A stretch of DNA of 53,997 nucleotides from Planctomycetia bacterium (GTDB lineage: Bacteria > Planctomycetota > Planctomycetia > Pirellulales > Thermoguttaceae): positions 1 to 53,997 of the forward strand of contig JAUNMR010000003.1 of assembly GCA_030537455.1 (NCBI GenBank). The letters run 5' to 3'. The notes under the pieces are model-generated. The model saw only the letters and a program-made list of their open reading frames with translations. It was not told where the DNA came from and ran no database searches. Shown here piece by piece: positions 18,222 through 27,357 of this stretch. How positions within the stretch are numbered: the stretch's first letter is position 1; every line of letters starts with the position of its first letter. The translations under genes were made by a program, and so were the position numbers.

Positions 18222-18366
18222 GTGGCAAAACTCCCTGGCAGATTGGTCTGCACGCCGCTACGCTCCACGACACTGTCAAGGGCGGCGGCGCACTGGCGTC
18301 GACGTATGCTAAAGGTTATTATAGCGCAAAGGCGTTTAAAAGCGACAGGCGCCGACGCGAGCGTCT

Positions 18367-18387
18367 AAAAAAGCGTGAAAGAACGCT
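18367..18387 (-). terminator. Possible terminator at the end of HzsA-related copy 3
   Basis: On the minus strand AGCGT pairs with ACGCT across a six-base loop and runs into six T. The hairpin overlaps the stop codon of the gene at 18386. With only five base pairs it is weak, so partial read-through into the next copy is likely. Confidence 0.35.
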
Positions 18388-21238
18388 ACTGCGCTTGCGT
18401 CGCCTGGGCGTCGGCGTCACGATAGAGCATTTCGATTCTCTCAGGCAGTACGCGCGAGCGCGCCTCCTCCGGCGTGATTTCAGGGCGGTAATCGAGACGA
18501 TCCTGGAACTTCTCATGAAGCCGACCGAAATAAGACGGATGGAACTGACCATTAACGTCGAGCCAATTCGCTAGGGTAATCTTTTCGTTCGTTGACAGTT
18601 CAATCTTGGCGTCGGCGTGCAGGTCAATGAGCTTTTTGAGTTCGTTCTGCGCCGCCTCTGGCGCGTCCTTCAGCGCGGTTTCGCCAAAGAGCCATGCCGC
18701 CAAAGGACTTGAAAGCGCGCCGCTCTGATAGGGCGGGACAAATTCAATACCTGCGCTGGCGGCGTCCTCGTTGCGCGGCACGATATTGCCAAGTAGCTGA
18801 GCGTCGGTACGCGCAAGATTAACGAGATTCCAGTAGGAGCGGGAGTAGTTCGATTGCGGCTTGTCGTCGAGAATCGGCTCGTGGGAGTCGTCGCCCTCGT
18901 GGTGACACTGCAGGCAGTGGTCGTTCCACAACGGCTGGATCTGTCGCTGATAGTCAAAGACGCTCTCGGGCGCGTCCTGGTTCGGCTGCGCGCTCAGAAC
19001 GCTCGGCTCGCGCAACAGCGCCGTCGGCGTCACGGGATTAACCTGCGTGGGCGCGTCGCGTTGCGTTTCATGACATCCGACGCACGCGCGACGCTCGCCG
19101 GGTCGGTAGTTCACATAAGTACGCTCGGTCTGAATGGCACGATAGTTTTCGTCAAGCGCCTGGAAATAGAGCGCGCGATCGGCAGGAACGTAGAAGGAAG
19201 CGGAACCGTCTTCCTCCACGGGGGCGACGCCAAGTTGTACCTTAACGCTCAGCTGACCATGACCGACGGCGCTGTGCGCGTGGGTCGTGCCGTCGTGGTC
19301 TTCTCCCCAACTCTTGCGCGCAGTCCAGGAGCGCGGAACCTGCTCTAGTACGCGGATATACTTCACGTCGCCACGCGCAACGCCGTCGAGTCCTTCGTAC
19401 ACGTTGGTAATGGCGCAGAGCGCTTTGCCTTGGGCGGCTAACTGTGGATCCAAAACGCTGGAACGCACGGGCGGAAGGTCGCGTTCTAAAATAGGATAAG
19501 CGTGCCAACATCCGGCGTTTAGATCGGTTAAAAGTTCAGTCTCATGACCTTGATCGTCGAGTAGAACCAGGTCATAACCGGTCAAGTCGTTCCACAGTAA
19601 TCCGGCGGGTTTGCGCGAGGCAATAAAGAGATCCTCCGCTATCGGGTACGGGTCTTTAAAGAGTCGACCGCCGACGCCGGTTAAATCGTGACGGTACTGA
19701 CCGTCGGAGTCGAGGAAATGAAAGCCGTTGTGATGGTAAGCGCGAACGTCGTTGGTGATATAACGCATGGTTTCAACGTCGCGAGCGTCGTCTTTCGCGT
19801 CGATGACAATTACTGTGCCCAGCGCGTTATTGGGACAACAGTGCGAAGCGCCGAGGAAGACGATCTGATTGTCAGAATTAGGGATCGGGCGCGGATAGAG
19901 CATTGACTCCGGGAAGGAGATATTATCGCCGTAAATTTCCGACGCGCCTGTTCCGTCGGGATTGACCGCCCAGAGCGCTTTGGCGTTACCGGCGGCTTTG
20001 TCGACGTATTCCCAGCGGTGGTAAATAATCCTCCCGTCCGGTAGCATAGCGGGCGACTGTTCGTTCAGTGGACTATAGGTCAACGGCTGGAGATTAGCGC
20101 CGTCGGCGTCCATGCGGTAAAGATTGGTAACGGTGAAATTATCAGACGCGTCGCACAGTACGCTGAACTGCGCGCGCGTGGACACAAAGACGATTCCGCC
20201 GTCGGGAAGATAGCAAGGATGCAGGTCGTCAGTTCCGTGTAAGTAACTGCCGCGTTTGTACTTGCGCACAAGTTCTGCCTCGTCTTCTTGCGGGAAAGTG
20301 AGCTGTTTCATTCCGGAGCCGTCGAGATTTGCCTCGTAAATACGATAACCCTGCTCCGGCGAGGCGCGGAAATCAAAGACGATTTTACTCGCGTCGTAAG
20401 ACAGGTCGAATCTCTGGATCATTCCTTCATGAAGCTGGTCGTAATAGAGATCCTGAACCTGCCCGGTGCGCAGATCAAGGATGGCAAAGCCAGCGCCGGG
20501 CAACCAGGAGCAGTTCACATGATCCGTGTAGACATGGTTGGAGTCGTAAGTATAGCGCCGAACGAAGATTAACTTCTCCACCCCAGCGTCGAGGAGCGTC
20601 TGAGCGGCCGCGGGGTTGAAGGTAAAATCCGAGTCGGAACTCTTGGGGATCGGCGGAACTGTCACGCGTGGATTAGTCTGTTTGTACTCCTCGGGCTTTG
20701 GCATTTCCACCGGCTCGTTACGAACCTGGAAAAACACCGAGCCGCGCACGCCGTTGGTATCAAGACCGACCAACGTGGTAAAGCGCGCGTATTCTTTATC
20801 GAGCTTGAAATGCAGTAGCGACGGCGCATGCGCCCAGAACCCGGTCTTAAACTGCGTGCGTCCCACGCGCAACTCCTTGTTCTGATGATTGTGATTCACC
20901 AGGAGTTCGCCCCAGCCGGTTTGCGCCGATTCCGGTCGCAGGGTCGTGAGGTCAACGCGTCGCCCGTCGGCGTCGATAAGGGTCGGTTCGCCCCAGATCG
21001 CCTGATCACAGTCGTAGGAATCGCCGGCGTAATCCGCGTAGAGATACAGGTCGGTCGCGCCGTTGAGTTCGACCTCCAACTTCTGCGCCGGGGTAGTCAC
21101 GCGCATAAGTCCAGAGCGTACCGGCTCAAACCCGTACGAGGTATGAACAGCGTTGAAACAGAGTACGACGAAGAGGGTAAAAAATGGGACGAACGCAGCG
21201 CGTCGACTCAACGCGTCCAGGGCTGTAAAGAATGTCAT
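18386..21238 (-). CDS. Secreted HzsA-related dihaem protein with N-terminal NPCBM-like domain, copy 3
   Basis: A 950-residue, more divergent member of the set. After a signal peptide come residues that resemble an NPCBM/NEW2-type carbohydrate-binding module (DLYLYADYAGDSYDCDQAIW, TGFWAHAPSLLHFKLD, FTTLVGLD). Propeller blades follow (YLPDGGIVFVSTRAQFS, MLPDGRIIYHRWEYVDK), then the HzsA-like segment (EEDGSASFYVPADRALYFQA). The haem motifs are CVGCH with C719 and CLQCH with C775. The F5/8-type C-terminal sandwich of copies 1 and 2 is missing. The ATG at 21238 has GGAGAC upstream and the longer in-frame start is unlikely. It is the promoter-proximal gene of the set, divergent from hemE. Confidence 0.85.
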   Translation of the reverse strand: MTFFTALDALSRRAAFVPFFTLFVVLCFNAVHTSYGFEPVRSGLMRVTTPAQKLEVELNGATDLYLYADYAGDSYDCDQAIWGEPTLIDADGRRVDLTTLRPESAQTGWGELLVNHNHQNKELRVGRTQFKTGFWAHAPSLLHFKLDKEYARFTTLVGLDTNGVRGSVFFQVRNEPVEMPKPEEYKQTNPRVTVPPIPKSSDSDFTFNPAAAQTLLDAGVEKLIFVRRYTYDSNHVYTDHVNCSWLPGAGFAILDLRTGQVQDLYYDQLHEGMIQRFDLSYDASKIVFDFRASPEQGYRIYEANLDGSGMKQLTFPQEDEAELVRKYKRGSYLHGTDDLHPCYLPDGGIVFVSTRAQFSVLCDASDNFTVTNLYRMDADGANLQPLTYSPLNEQSPAMLPDGRIIYHRWEYVDKAAGNAKALWAVNPDGTGASEIYGDNISFPESMLYPRPIPNSDNQIVFLGASHCCPNNALGTVIVIDAKDDARDVETMRYITNDVRAYHHNGFHFLDSDGQYRHDLTGVGGRLFKDPYPIAEDLFIASRKPAGLLWNDLTGYDLVLLDDQGHETELLTDLNAGCWHAYPILERDLPPVRSSVLDPQLAAQGKALCAITNVYEGLDGVARGDVKYIRVLEQVPRSWTARKSWGEDHDGTTHAHSAVGHGQLSVKVQLGVAPVEEDGSASFYVPADRALYFQALDENYRAIQTERTYVNYRPGERRACVGCHETQRDAPTQVNPVTPTALLREPSVLSAQPNQDAPESVFDYQRQIQPLWNDHCLQCHHEGDDSHEPILDDKPQSNYSRSYWNLVNLARTDAQLLGNIVPRNEDAASAGIEFVPPYQSGALSSPLAAWLFGETALKDAPEAAQNELKKLIDLHADAKIELSTNEKITLANWLDVNGQFHPSYFGRLHEKFQDRLDYRPEITPEEARSRVLPERIEMLYRDADAQATQAQ

Positions 21239-21461
21239 CGATCGTCTCCGGTCTCCATTTGGTAGAACACATGCTATCATAGGGCGCCAATACGCAGTAA
21301 TCCGCAAGCGTTTATAGGACGTGATATATCGGCTTTCGCTATAAAAAGAGTCTAGCAGAAACAAATGATAAAATCAATAAGACGTCAACAAAAGGACGGA
21401 AATAAGACACGCCCAACGTCGAGTGCAATCCTGAGATATTAAAGCGGTAAAGGACGTCGTC

Positions 21462-21489
21462 TTGATTTTCAAACGCGCCCTTTTACAAT
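21462..21489 (+). promoter_or_regulatory. Sigma-70-type promoter for the small membrane protein and hemE
   Basis: TTGATT (21462-21467), a 16-base spacer and TACAAT (21484-21489) lie in the divergent spacer between the dihaem genes and hemE. Transcription would start near 21496, about 57 bases before the ATG at 21553. The rest of the 314-base spacer shows a TATGAT on the minus strand near 21280 without a good -35 partner. Confidence 0.55.
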
Positions 21490-21552
21490 GGGTAGAGCGT
21501 CGCGATTAGGTCGCGCATAAGAGGCGTGTGTGGCGCGGCGCACGAGGCACAA

Positions 21553-21810
21553 ATGAACGAACAAGAACTACAAGAGCGCCGTCGACGCTTGCGCGAACGC
21601 CAAGCGACCGCCACGCGCGTGGTGCGTCGCACACTCCTAGTTATCGCTCTTTTCAGCGCGCTGTATTACTTTGCGCTCTTAAAACTGGAGGCGCGCAAAT
21701 CGTCGACGTCCACGCCGAACCAGGCGCAATCTAACGTCCAAGAATCAAGCGAACCCCCTGTAATAGAAGAAATTACCGTGGATGAAGGATCGCGCCGCGA
21801 CGCGCAGTAG
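21553..21810 (+). CDS. Small single-pass membrane protein of unknown function
   Basis: An 85-residue protein. The first 25 residues are basic and helical, rich in Arg, Glu and Gln (MNEQELQERRRRLRERQ). One transmembrane helix (LLVIALFSALYYFALL) follows, then a polar, Ser/Glu-rich tail. The positive-inside rule places the N-terminus in the cytoplasm. I recognise no family. The ATG at 21553 is preceded by GAGG, and an upstream GTG gives a poorer start. It ends 47 bases before hemE and shares its likely promoter, so it may assist haem synthesis or simply be co-transcribed. Confidence 0.6.
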   Translation: MNEQELQERRRRLRERQATATRVVRRTLLVIALFSALYYFALLKLEARKSSTSTPNQAQSNVQESSEPPVIEEITVDEGSRRDAQ

Positions 21811-21857
21811 TCGCCAGATCCATCGGGTCAGCACGATGGAAATAGGCAGGAAATACC

Positions 21858-22910
21858 ATGCAGGAACCTTTGTTTTTACGCGCGCTCAGACGCGAGCCCG
21901 TGGAAAGACCGCCGGTGTGGCTCATGCGCCAAGCCGGACGGTATATGTCAGAATACCGCCACACGCGCGCTAATATTTCCTTTCTTGAGCTGTGCCGTAC
22001 GCCTGAGCTTTGCGCGGAGGTCATGGCCACGGCGGTGGAACGCCTCGGCGTCGACGCCGCCATTATCTTTGCCGACTTACTGCCGCTACTAATCCCCATG
22101 GGGTTCGAACTTGACTACGTTCTTGGGGACGGTCCAAAGATCTATAACCCCTTTCGCGAGCCGTCGGATCTGGCGCGAACACGCGAGTTAGAGGATCTTT
22201 CGGAAATGTCGTGCGTCTTTGAGACGGTACGCCTCACGCGCGCGGCGGTAGCTCCGCTTCCGGTCATAGGCTTTGCGGGGGCGCCCTTTACCCTGGCCGG
22301 TTACCTTGTGGAAGGGGGCGGCAGTCGCCTATTTCTCCACGCCAAACGCCTCATGTACACGCATCCTGAGGCATGGCAGGAATTACTCGGGCGTCTAGCG
22401 CGTACTGTTGCGCGATATCTACGCGGACAAATCGAGGCGGGCGCACAGGCGGTGCAGGTCTTCGACAGCTGGGTCGGCGTCTTGAGTCCTGAGGATTTTC
22501 GACGTTACGTTCTACCGTCGTTACAGGAATTGCGCGCCAATCTTCCCAGCGACGTGCCCATGATCTACTTCGGCGCCGGTAATCCCGCGCTATTTCCAGC
22601 GTTTGCTGAACTTAACGCCGACTGCTACGGCGTCGATTGGCGCGCGCCGCTCGCCTACGCCGACTCTGTCCTCGGACCACATCGCGCGCTACAAGGGAAC
22701 TTAGACCCCGCGGTACTACTCGGTTCGCGCGAAACAATCCGCCGCGAAACTTTGCGCATTCTCGACGCGTTCGGTTCGCGCCCCGGATTCGTCTTTAACC
22801 TCGGGCACGGCGTGCATAAGGAAACGCCTGTGGAGAACGCGCAATATCTCGTGGAACTGGTCAAGACCTGGCGTGCAGACGACGCGAAACTTCGCGCTGA
22901 AAAACAATGA
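21858..22910 (+). CDS. hemE: Uroporphyrinogen decarboxylase
   Basis: This cytoplasmic enzyme decarboxylates the four acetate side chains of uroporphyrinogen III to give coproporphyrinogen III, on the route to haem. The 350-residue length is normal. Diagnostic segments are WLMRQAGRYM near residue 22, GFAGAPFTLAGY and the conserved aspartate region DLLPLLIPMG. The late FNLGHGVHKETP is also typical. The ATG at 21858 follows AGGCAGG. It stands divergent to three c-type cytochrome-like genes, a plausible supply link, although the spacer shows no clear shared operator. A second, distinct URO-D-fold gene lies at 44838-45776 and lacks these hallmarks, so this one is the true HemE. Confidence 0.96.
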   Translation: MQEPLFLRALRREPVERPPVWLMRQAGRYMSEYRHTRANISFLELCRTPELCAEVMATAVERLGVDAAIIFADLLPLLIPMGFELDYVLGDGPKIYNPFREPSDLARTRELEDLSEMSCVFETVRLTRAAVAPLPVIGFAGAPFTLAGYLVEGGGSRLFLHAKRLMYTHPEAWQELLGRLARTVARYLRGQIEAGAQAVQVFDSWVGVLSPEDFRRYVLPSLQELRANLPSDVPMIYFGAGNPALFPAFAELNADCYGVDWRAPLAYADSVLGPHRALQGNLDPAVLLGSRETIRRETLRILDAFGSRPGFVFNLGHGVHKETPVENAQYLVELVKTWRADDAKLRAEKQ

Positions 22911-22939
22911 ACGCTATCGTTACTGTAGTCGGAAAATGT

Positions 22940-22979
22940 AAGCGACGCCAGGCGAATTAACCCTGTGCGTCGCTTGTTC
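22940..22979. terminator. Bidirectional terminator between hemE and trkH
   Basis: AAGCGACGC (22940-22948) pairs with GCGTCGCTT (22967-22975), with extra pairing of CAGG and CCTG inside the loop. The plus side runs into GTTCTTTTG. It lies between two convergent genes and could end both transcripts. The stem resembles the terminator at 26470-26502. Confidence 0.65.
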
Positions 22980-23047
22980 TTTTGTGGCAGACGCCTCACG
23001 CGCGGCTGGGAAAAACTTGGACAAGTCAAGCCGCGTTGTGTCGACGT

Positions 23048-24703
23048 TTAGCTTCGTCGCCAGAAGTCTGGCGTTAGTAGCGCGAGAACCGCCCAGATTT
23101 CAAGTCGACCTAAGAGCATTGCCCAGGAGAAGATCAGCTTGGTCACGACGGTAAGCTGACCGTAGTTTCCACACGAACCGAGCGCGCCCAAGCCCAAACC
23201 GACATTCGCATGCATCGCAAGGGAGCCAGACGTCAGATCGATAAGTTTCTCCATTGAGGAAACGCCGCGCGCGTCCCAGATTGTGTCCGGCTCGATAAAA
23301 TTAACGAGTATTGCGGTTACAAGTACAAAGAACGCTAGCGTTACAATATAGCCTAGGGCGGCGAGAACACGGTCGGGAGGAACGATTTGATTGTCGAGCC
23401 TCATGGCGCGCACAACGTTCGGACGAAAATAGCGTCTCAGTCCCTGCGACAAAGACTTTAATACTAGTATCACACGGAATACTTTAACGCCTCCTGAGGG
23501 ACTGCCGGTACATCCTCCGCAGAACATGAGCGCAACTAACAGGATAATGGCGGCGGAGTTCCAGTTTTCGTAAGTCGTTGTAGCAATCCCAGCGCCGGTC
23601 CACAGGGACAGGACGTGAAAGAGCGAGCAACGAAATGCGTCGCTGGCACGATAGCGCGGCGGGAGCGTAACGTCCTCATGCGACGCGGTCAATTCCGGCG
23701 ATAAGGTCGACAGATCAGTAACCTCTAACGGGTGAGGTTTCGTCTTGAACTGTACGTTAAAGTCCCCTTTGAGCATACCGGCTGTTGTCAGCGCGATCGT
23801 TGCCACGAGTAGTAAACTGAGGAACCATCGAGTTTCAGTATCGTGCCACAGCTTACTCGGCTTACCCAGCACAAGCGTCCACAGGAGCGCGTGGTTCATA
23901 CTCGCGAGCGCCATAAAGAACGCTAGGACATACTCAACGGCGACGTAATTCACGCGCGGGTCGTGCATGAAATGCCCCACGCTGCTATTGTAATTACTAA
24001 AACCGCCGAGAGAGGTAACGGAAAAGGAATGAATAAAGGAGTCGAAAAGGGACGCGCCACAAAAGGATAGCGCAATAATACACAGCGCGGTGAGCGCGGC
24101 GTATAACGCACACATTGAGAAGGCGTAACTGCGCATGGTCGTAAAGGATTGATCGAGCGCGCCGGAGTTTTCCACCTGCATTGCGGCCTTGCCGCCGACG
24201 CCATGTCCGAGGAAGGCGACGTACAAGCAGACCACGCCCAGACCGCCAAGGAAGTGAGTCATCCCACGCCAGAACACAATCACGCGCGGAATAGCGTCGC
24301 GATTTTCAAGGTCGGAAATCACCGTCGCACCGGTCGTCGTTATGCCAGAGGTCGACTCAAAGAGCGCGTCAACCAGCGACATCGGCGTCGCGGGCGCACG
24401 CTGTACCTCTGCCAGAAGAAAGGGAATCGCGCCCAAGAGTATCGCCAAGATCCAACACAGCGTCACACTGGCAATGGCGTCGCGACGATAAAACCGTTCA
24501 ACGTTTGCGCCACGACCGCATAGCGCTAGCGCCCCGCCCAGAAGAATTGAGCCGAAGCCTGTGATCAGTAGCGCCCGTACCCCGCGCGCCTCATTGGGGT
24601 CGACGGAGCAAACGCGCCAGGACCAAGGCGTCGAAAGCAACATCGCGGCGCCCACAAGCGCGCTGGTCAGACCTAAAAAACCTAAAATAACACGATAATT
24701 CAT
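23048..24703 (-). CDS. trkH: TrkH/KtrB-family potassium uptake protein
   Basis: An integral membrane subunit of a K+ uptake system, 551 residues with about ten to twelve hydrophobic segments. All four pore-loop regions can be seen: STSGITTTGATV, SVTSLGGFSNYNS, SLWTGAGIATTT and the late SLAMHANVGLG. The third glycine-rich filter is slightly unusual. Family members work with a cytoplasmic RCK-domain regulator (TrkA or KtrA), which is not visible in this window. It starts at the ATG at 24703 and lies 30 bases downstream of dprA on the same strand, so the two may be cotranscribed although they are unrelated in function. Confidence 0.92.
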   Translation of the reverse strand: MNYRVILGFLGLTSALVGAAMLLSTPWSWRVCSVDPNEARGVRALLITGFGSILLGGALALCGRGANVERFYRRDAIASVTLCWILAILLGAIPFLLAEVQRAPATPMSLVDALFESTSGITTTGATVISDLENRDAIPRVIVFWRGMTHFLGGLGVVCLYVAFLGHGVGGKAAMQVENSGALDQSFTTMRSYAFSMCALYAALTALCIIALSFCGASLFDSFIHSFSVTSLGGFSNYNSSVGHFMHDPRVNYVAVEYVLAFFMALASMNHALLWTLVLGKPSKLWHDTETRWFLSLLLVATIALTTAGMLKGDFNVQFKTKPHPLEVTDLSTLSPELTASHEDVTLPPRYRASDAFRCSLFHVLSLWTGAGIATTTYENWNSAAIILLVALMFCGGCTGSPSGGVKVFRVILVLKSLSQGLRRYFRPNVVRAMRLDNQIVPPDRVLAALGYIVTLAFFVLVTAILVNFIEPDTIWDARGVSSMEKLIDLTSGSLAMHANVGLGLGALGSCGNYGQLTVVTKLIFSWAMLLGRLEIWAVLALLTPDFWRRS

Positions 24704-24733
24704 CGTTACCGTCGATTCTAAATGTTATGCGCG

Positions 24734-26170
24734 TTAGTCTTGCGCCAGTCGTGACACAACGTTTCCTTCGTAACGCTGAACCGCGCCCTTAAATTCCAAG
24801 CTCGTCACAAGCGCGAGCGCTTGAAAGGTCGTAATCTCTAGGCGTTGGGCCAGTTCTTCAATCTCAATAGCGTCGGTACGAAGCGCTTCGACGGCGCGCT
24901 GTTCGTTCTCGGTGAGCGGTAATTTCGGCGTGAGAAAGACCGGCGTGGCGTCAGAGGCTTTTGTCACAACCTGCTCATTGGGAGCGCTGGGAGCGTTAGC
25001 GGCGTTGTTCAAGGGCAAAGCGGTCTGCCCCTCGGGGGCGTCGCGCCTGGCACGCGTCGGCTTGCCCTTCTTTTTCGGTTCGCGCGCGATCCGCTCGATT
25101 GAACTTTTGGTAATGCCTACTGCGCCCGGCTCAAAGGGGGACGCGGTCGTCTCTTGACGGCGCTCTTTGAGCGTCTGAAGCGCTTGAGGCGGTAAATCGT
25201 ACGGCGCCAAAGCGTTAATGATATCTTGAGCATTCTCCACGAGCACGGCGCCCTGCTTAATGAGTTCGTGACAGCCGCGCGAGCTAGCAGAATCGACCGC
25301 GCCGGGTACCGCGAAGACCTCGCGGTTCTGCTCTAACGCAAAGTCAGCGGTAATTAACGAGCCGCTCTTGACCGGAGACTCCACCACTAGGACGCCGACC
25401 GCCATACCGCTGACAATACGATTGCGCGCGGGAAAGTTTCCACCGGAAGGATGCGCGAGTGGGTGATATTCGCTCAGCAGTGCGCCGGACATAATCACGC
25501 GACCGGCCAGATCCTCGTGTTCGCGTGGATAGATCCGCGCTACCCCGCCGCCTAAAACGGCGATGGTACGACCTTTAGAATTAAGAGACGCGCGGTGAGC
25601 CGCGCCGTCAATCCCAAGCGCCAGACCGCTAATGATCGTAAAGCCACATTTCACTAGTTCAGAAGCGATGCGCTCCGCCTGTTTCAATCCATAGGCAGTC
25701 GCCTTGCGCGTACCGACGATCGCAATGGCGTAAAAATCCTCCGGCGCGATTTCTCCGCGCATATAGAGCAAAGGAGGAGGATTATCGATCTGACGCAAAC
25801 GCATGGGATAGCGAATATCGCGCTCCACGAGGACGTGGACGTCGTTTTCACGACAGAACTGAATCACCGCGCCCACGTCGTTCACGCGACGTGTCTGCTG
25901 AATACGCGTCGCGACCGTCTCGCCGATTTTAGCGACCTGGCGCAGTTCATTTGCGCTGGCGTTCAAGACGTTGGTCGCATTTCCGAAATGATTAAGCAGT
26001 CGCGCAGTGGTGAGCGCGCCAACGCCCTCGGTCATTGACAGTAGGATATCGTCAGCGATTTCATCGAGGTCATAGCGTCGCAGACCAGGTAGGTAACGCG
26101 TACGACCGAGGTAATCGACGTAAGAGACATATTCGCCACTAGTCGGTTTGCCGTCTTGAGGTTGGAGCAT
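24734..26170 (-). CDS. dprA: DNA-processing protein DprA
   Basis: DprA binds incoming single-stranded DNA in natural transformation and loads RecA. The 478-residue protein has an N-terminal helix-hairpin-helix-like region, including LLNHFGNATNVLNAS. The Rossmann-like core follows, with GTRKATAYG, SGLALGIDGAAHRASL and GGGVARIYPREHEDLA. FPARNRIVSG and SGSLITADFALE complete the nucleotide and DNA-binding surfaces. A linker rich in Pro, Lys and Ala precedes a C-terminal winged helix (EQRAVEALRTDAIEIEELAQ). No com genes are visible nearby, so competence itself cannot be claimed. The start at 26170 has no strong ribosome-binding site. Confidence 0.93.
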   Translation of the reverse strand: MLQPQDGKPTSGEYVSYVDYLGRTRYLPGLRRYDLDEIADDILLSMTEGVGALTTARLLNHFGNATNVLNASANELRQVAKIGETVATRIQQTRRVNDVGAVIQFCRENDVHVLVERDIRYPMRLRQIDNPPPLLYMRGEIAPEDFYAIAIVGTRKATAYGLKQAERIASELVKCGFTIISGLALGIDGAAHRASLNSKGRTIAVLGGGVARIYPREHEDLAGRVIMSGALLSEYHPLAHPSGGNFPARNRIVSGMAVGVLVVESPVKSGSLITADFALEQNREVFAVPGAVDSASSRGCHELIKQGAVLVENAQDIINALAPYDLPPQALQTLKERRQETTASPFEPGAVGITKSSIERIAREPKKKGKPTRARRDAPEGQTALPLNNAANAPSAPNEQVVTKASDATPVFLTPKLPLTENEQRAVEALRTDAIEIEELAQRLEITTFQALALVTSLEFKGAVQRYEGNVVSRLAQD

Positions 26171-26469
26171 ATCGCTAACTTTCTATTAACGGAATCGGTC
26201 GGAACTTTGTATTACGAGCCGTGCAGGTTCCGCGGACTGTTCAATCGCTCGCCTCACGGAGAATACTAACACAATGGTTCTTTTGAAAAGCGCTATTCAC
26301 GCGGCGGTCGTGAGCGTAACGACGATCCTATCGAAGGCGCGCGCGTCGATCCGATGTAACGCACAATCTACGTTGGCGAGGCACGCGGCGAGTTTTCCTA
26401 CATAATCATGGCGCTAAAAAGCGATTTTGTCAATCGACCGCGAACAAGAAAGCGTGGCGCTATATGCAA
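26171..26469. other. Spacer between the sigma factor and dprA
   Basis: About 400 bases separate dprA from the sigma-factor gene. Apart from the terminator at 26470-26502 I see no gene, tRNA or clear promoter. Short frames on both strands lack ribosome-binding sites. The dprA promoter must lie here, but no good box pair was found. Confidence 0.4.
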
Positions 26470-26502
26470 AAGCGACGTCGACCTTGTGGTCTAACGTCGC
26501 TT
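26470..26502 (-). terminator. Intrinsic terminator after the sigma-factor gene
   Basis: AAGCGACGT (26470-26478) pairs with ACGTCGCTT (26494-26502), and GACC pairs with GGTC inside around a TTGT loop. On the minus strand the stem runs into TTTTG. It lies about 75 bases past the stop of the sigma-factor gene. Confidence 0.7.
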
Positions 26503-26574
26503 GTAGAAGTATAAGGCGTGGAGGCGCGCGCAATATCAAACGTGAGGAGCGACAGTCGCGAGTTCCGGCGTTTC

Positions 26575-27357
26575 TCAGACAAATTCGAGTCGTCGGTCTT
26601 TGAGTTTCTGTTGTAGGCGGTTGATAATCGCGCTATGCATTTGACTGACGCGACTTTCGCTCAGATCGAGCGTGGCGCCAACTTCCTTCATAGTCATCTC
26701 TTCATAATAATAGAGAATGATAATCATTCTTTCGTTACGACTCAGACCTTTGGTGACCAGGCGAATGAGGTCGGATTTTTGCAGTCTTGCAGCGGGGTCT
26801 TCGCCTCTGGCGTCTTCGACCAGATCGATTTCACTCACGTCTTTGGAGCCGTCGGTTTCGAACCATTTCTTATTGAGGCTGACCAAATTCACGGTATTAG
26901 CGTCGTTCATAACGCGCGAGAGCTCGGTGTGATCCATTTGCATGTGTTCTGCGAGCTCGTCCTGAGTGGGGAGACGCCCCAAACGATTAGATAGTTCTTT
27001 ATTGGCTTCGGAGAGTTTACGAGCACGCGAACGAACCAGGCGCGGCACCCAGTCCATATTGCGCAGTTCGTCGAGCATGGCGCCGCGAATACGAGGCACG
27101 CAATAGGTTTCAAACTTAACGCCACGATCCAGATCATAGGCGTCGATAGCGTCCATGAGTCCAAAGACGCCGGCGGAGGTCAGATCGTCGACTTCGACCT
27201 CATCGGGCAGACGCGACCACACGCGTTCGGCGTGATATCGCACCAAGGGCAAATAGATTTCAATCAATTGATTGCGCAACTCTTGGTTCGAACGGTCAGC
27301 GATATATTCGCGCCATAATTTAGCGGTGGTTTCGGAATCGATTTGAGTCGAGAGCAT
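26575..27357 (-). CDS. FliA/WhiG-family RNA polymerase sigma factor
   Basis: An alternative sigma factor of the sigma-28 group, 260 residues with regions 2, 3 and 4 complete. Region 2 contains LIEIYLPLVRYHAERVW and DDLTSAGVFGLMDAIDAYD. The segment RGVKFETYCVPRIRGAMLDELR is the signature of FliA/WhiG proteins, and region 4 ends in EVGATLDLSESRVSQMHSAI. The ribosome-binding site AAGGAGGA (27369-27362) is the best in the window, so translation should be strong. No flagellar or chemotaxis gene and no anti-sigma factor is visible beside it. The regulon is therefore open: motility, development or stress are all possible. Confidence 0.92.
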   Translation of the reverse strand: MLSTQIDSETTAKLWREYIADRSNQELRNQLIEIYLPLVRYHAERVWSRLPDEVEVDDLTSAGVFGLMDAIDAYDLDRGVKFETYCVPRIRGAMLDELRNMDWVPRLVRSRARKLSEANKELSNRLGRLPTQDELAEHMQMDHTELSRVMNDANTVNLVSLNKKWFETDGSKDVSEIDLVEDARGEDPAARLQKSDLIRLVTKGLSRNERMIIILYYYEEMTMKEVGATLDLSESRVSQMHSAIINRLQQKLKDRRLEFV

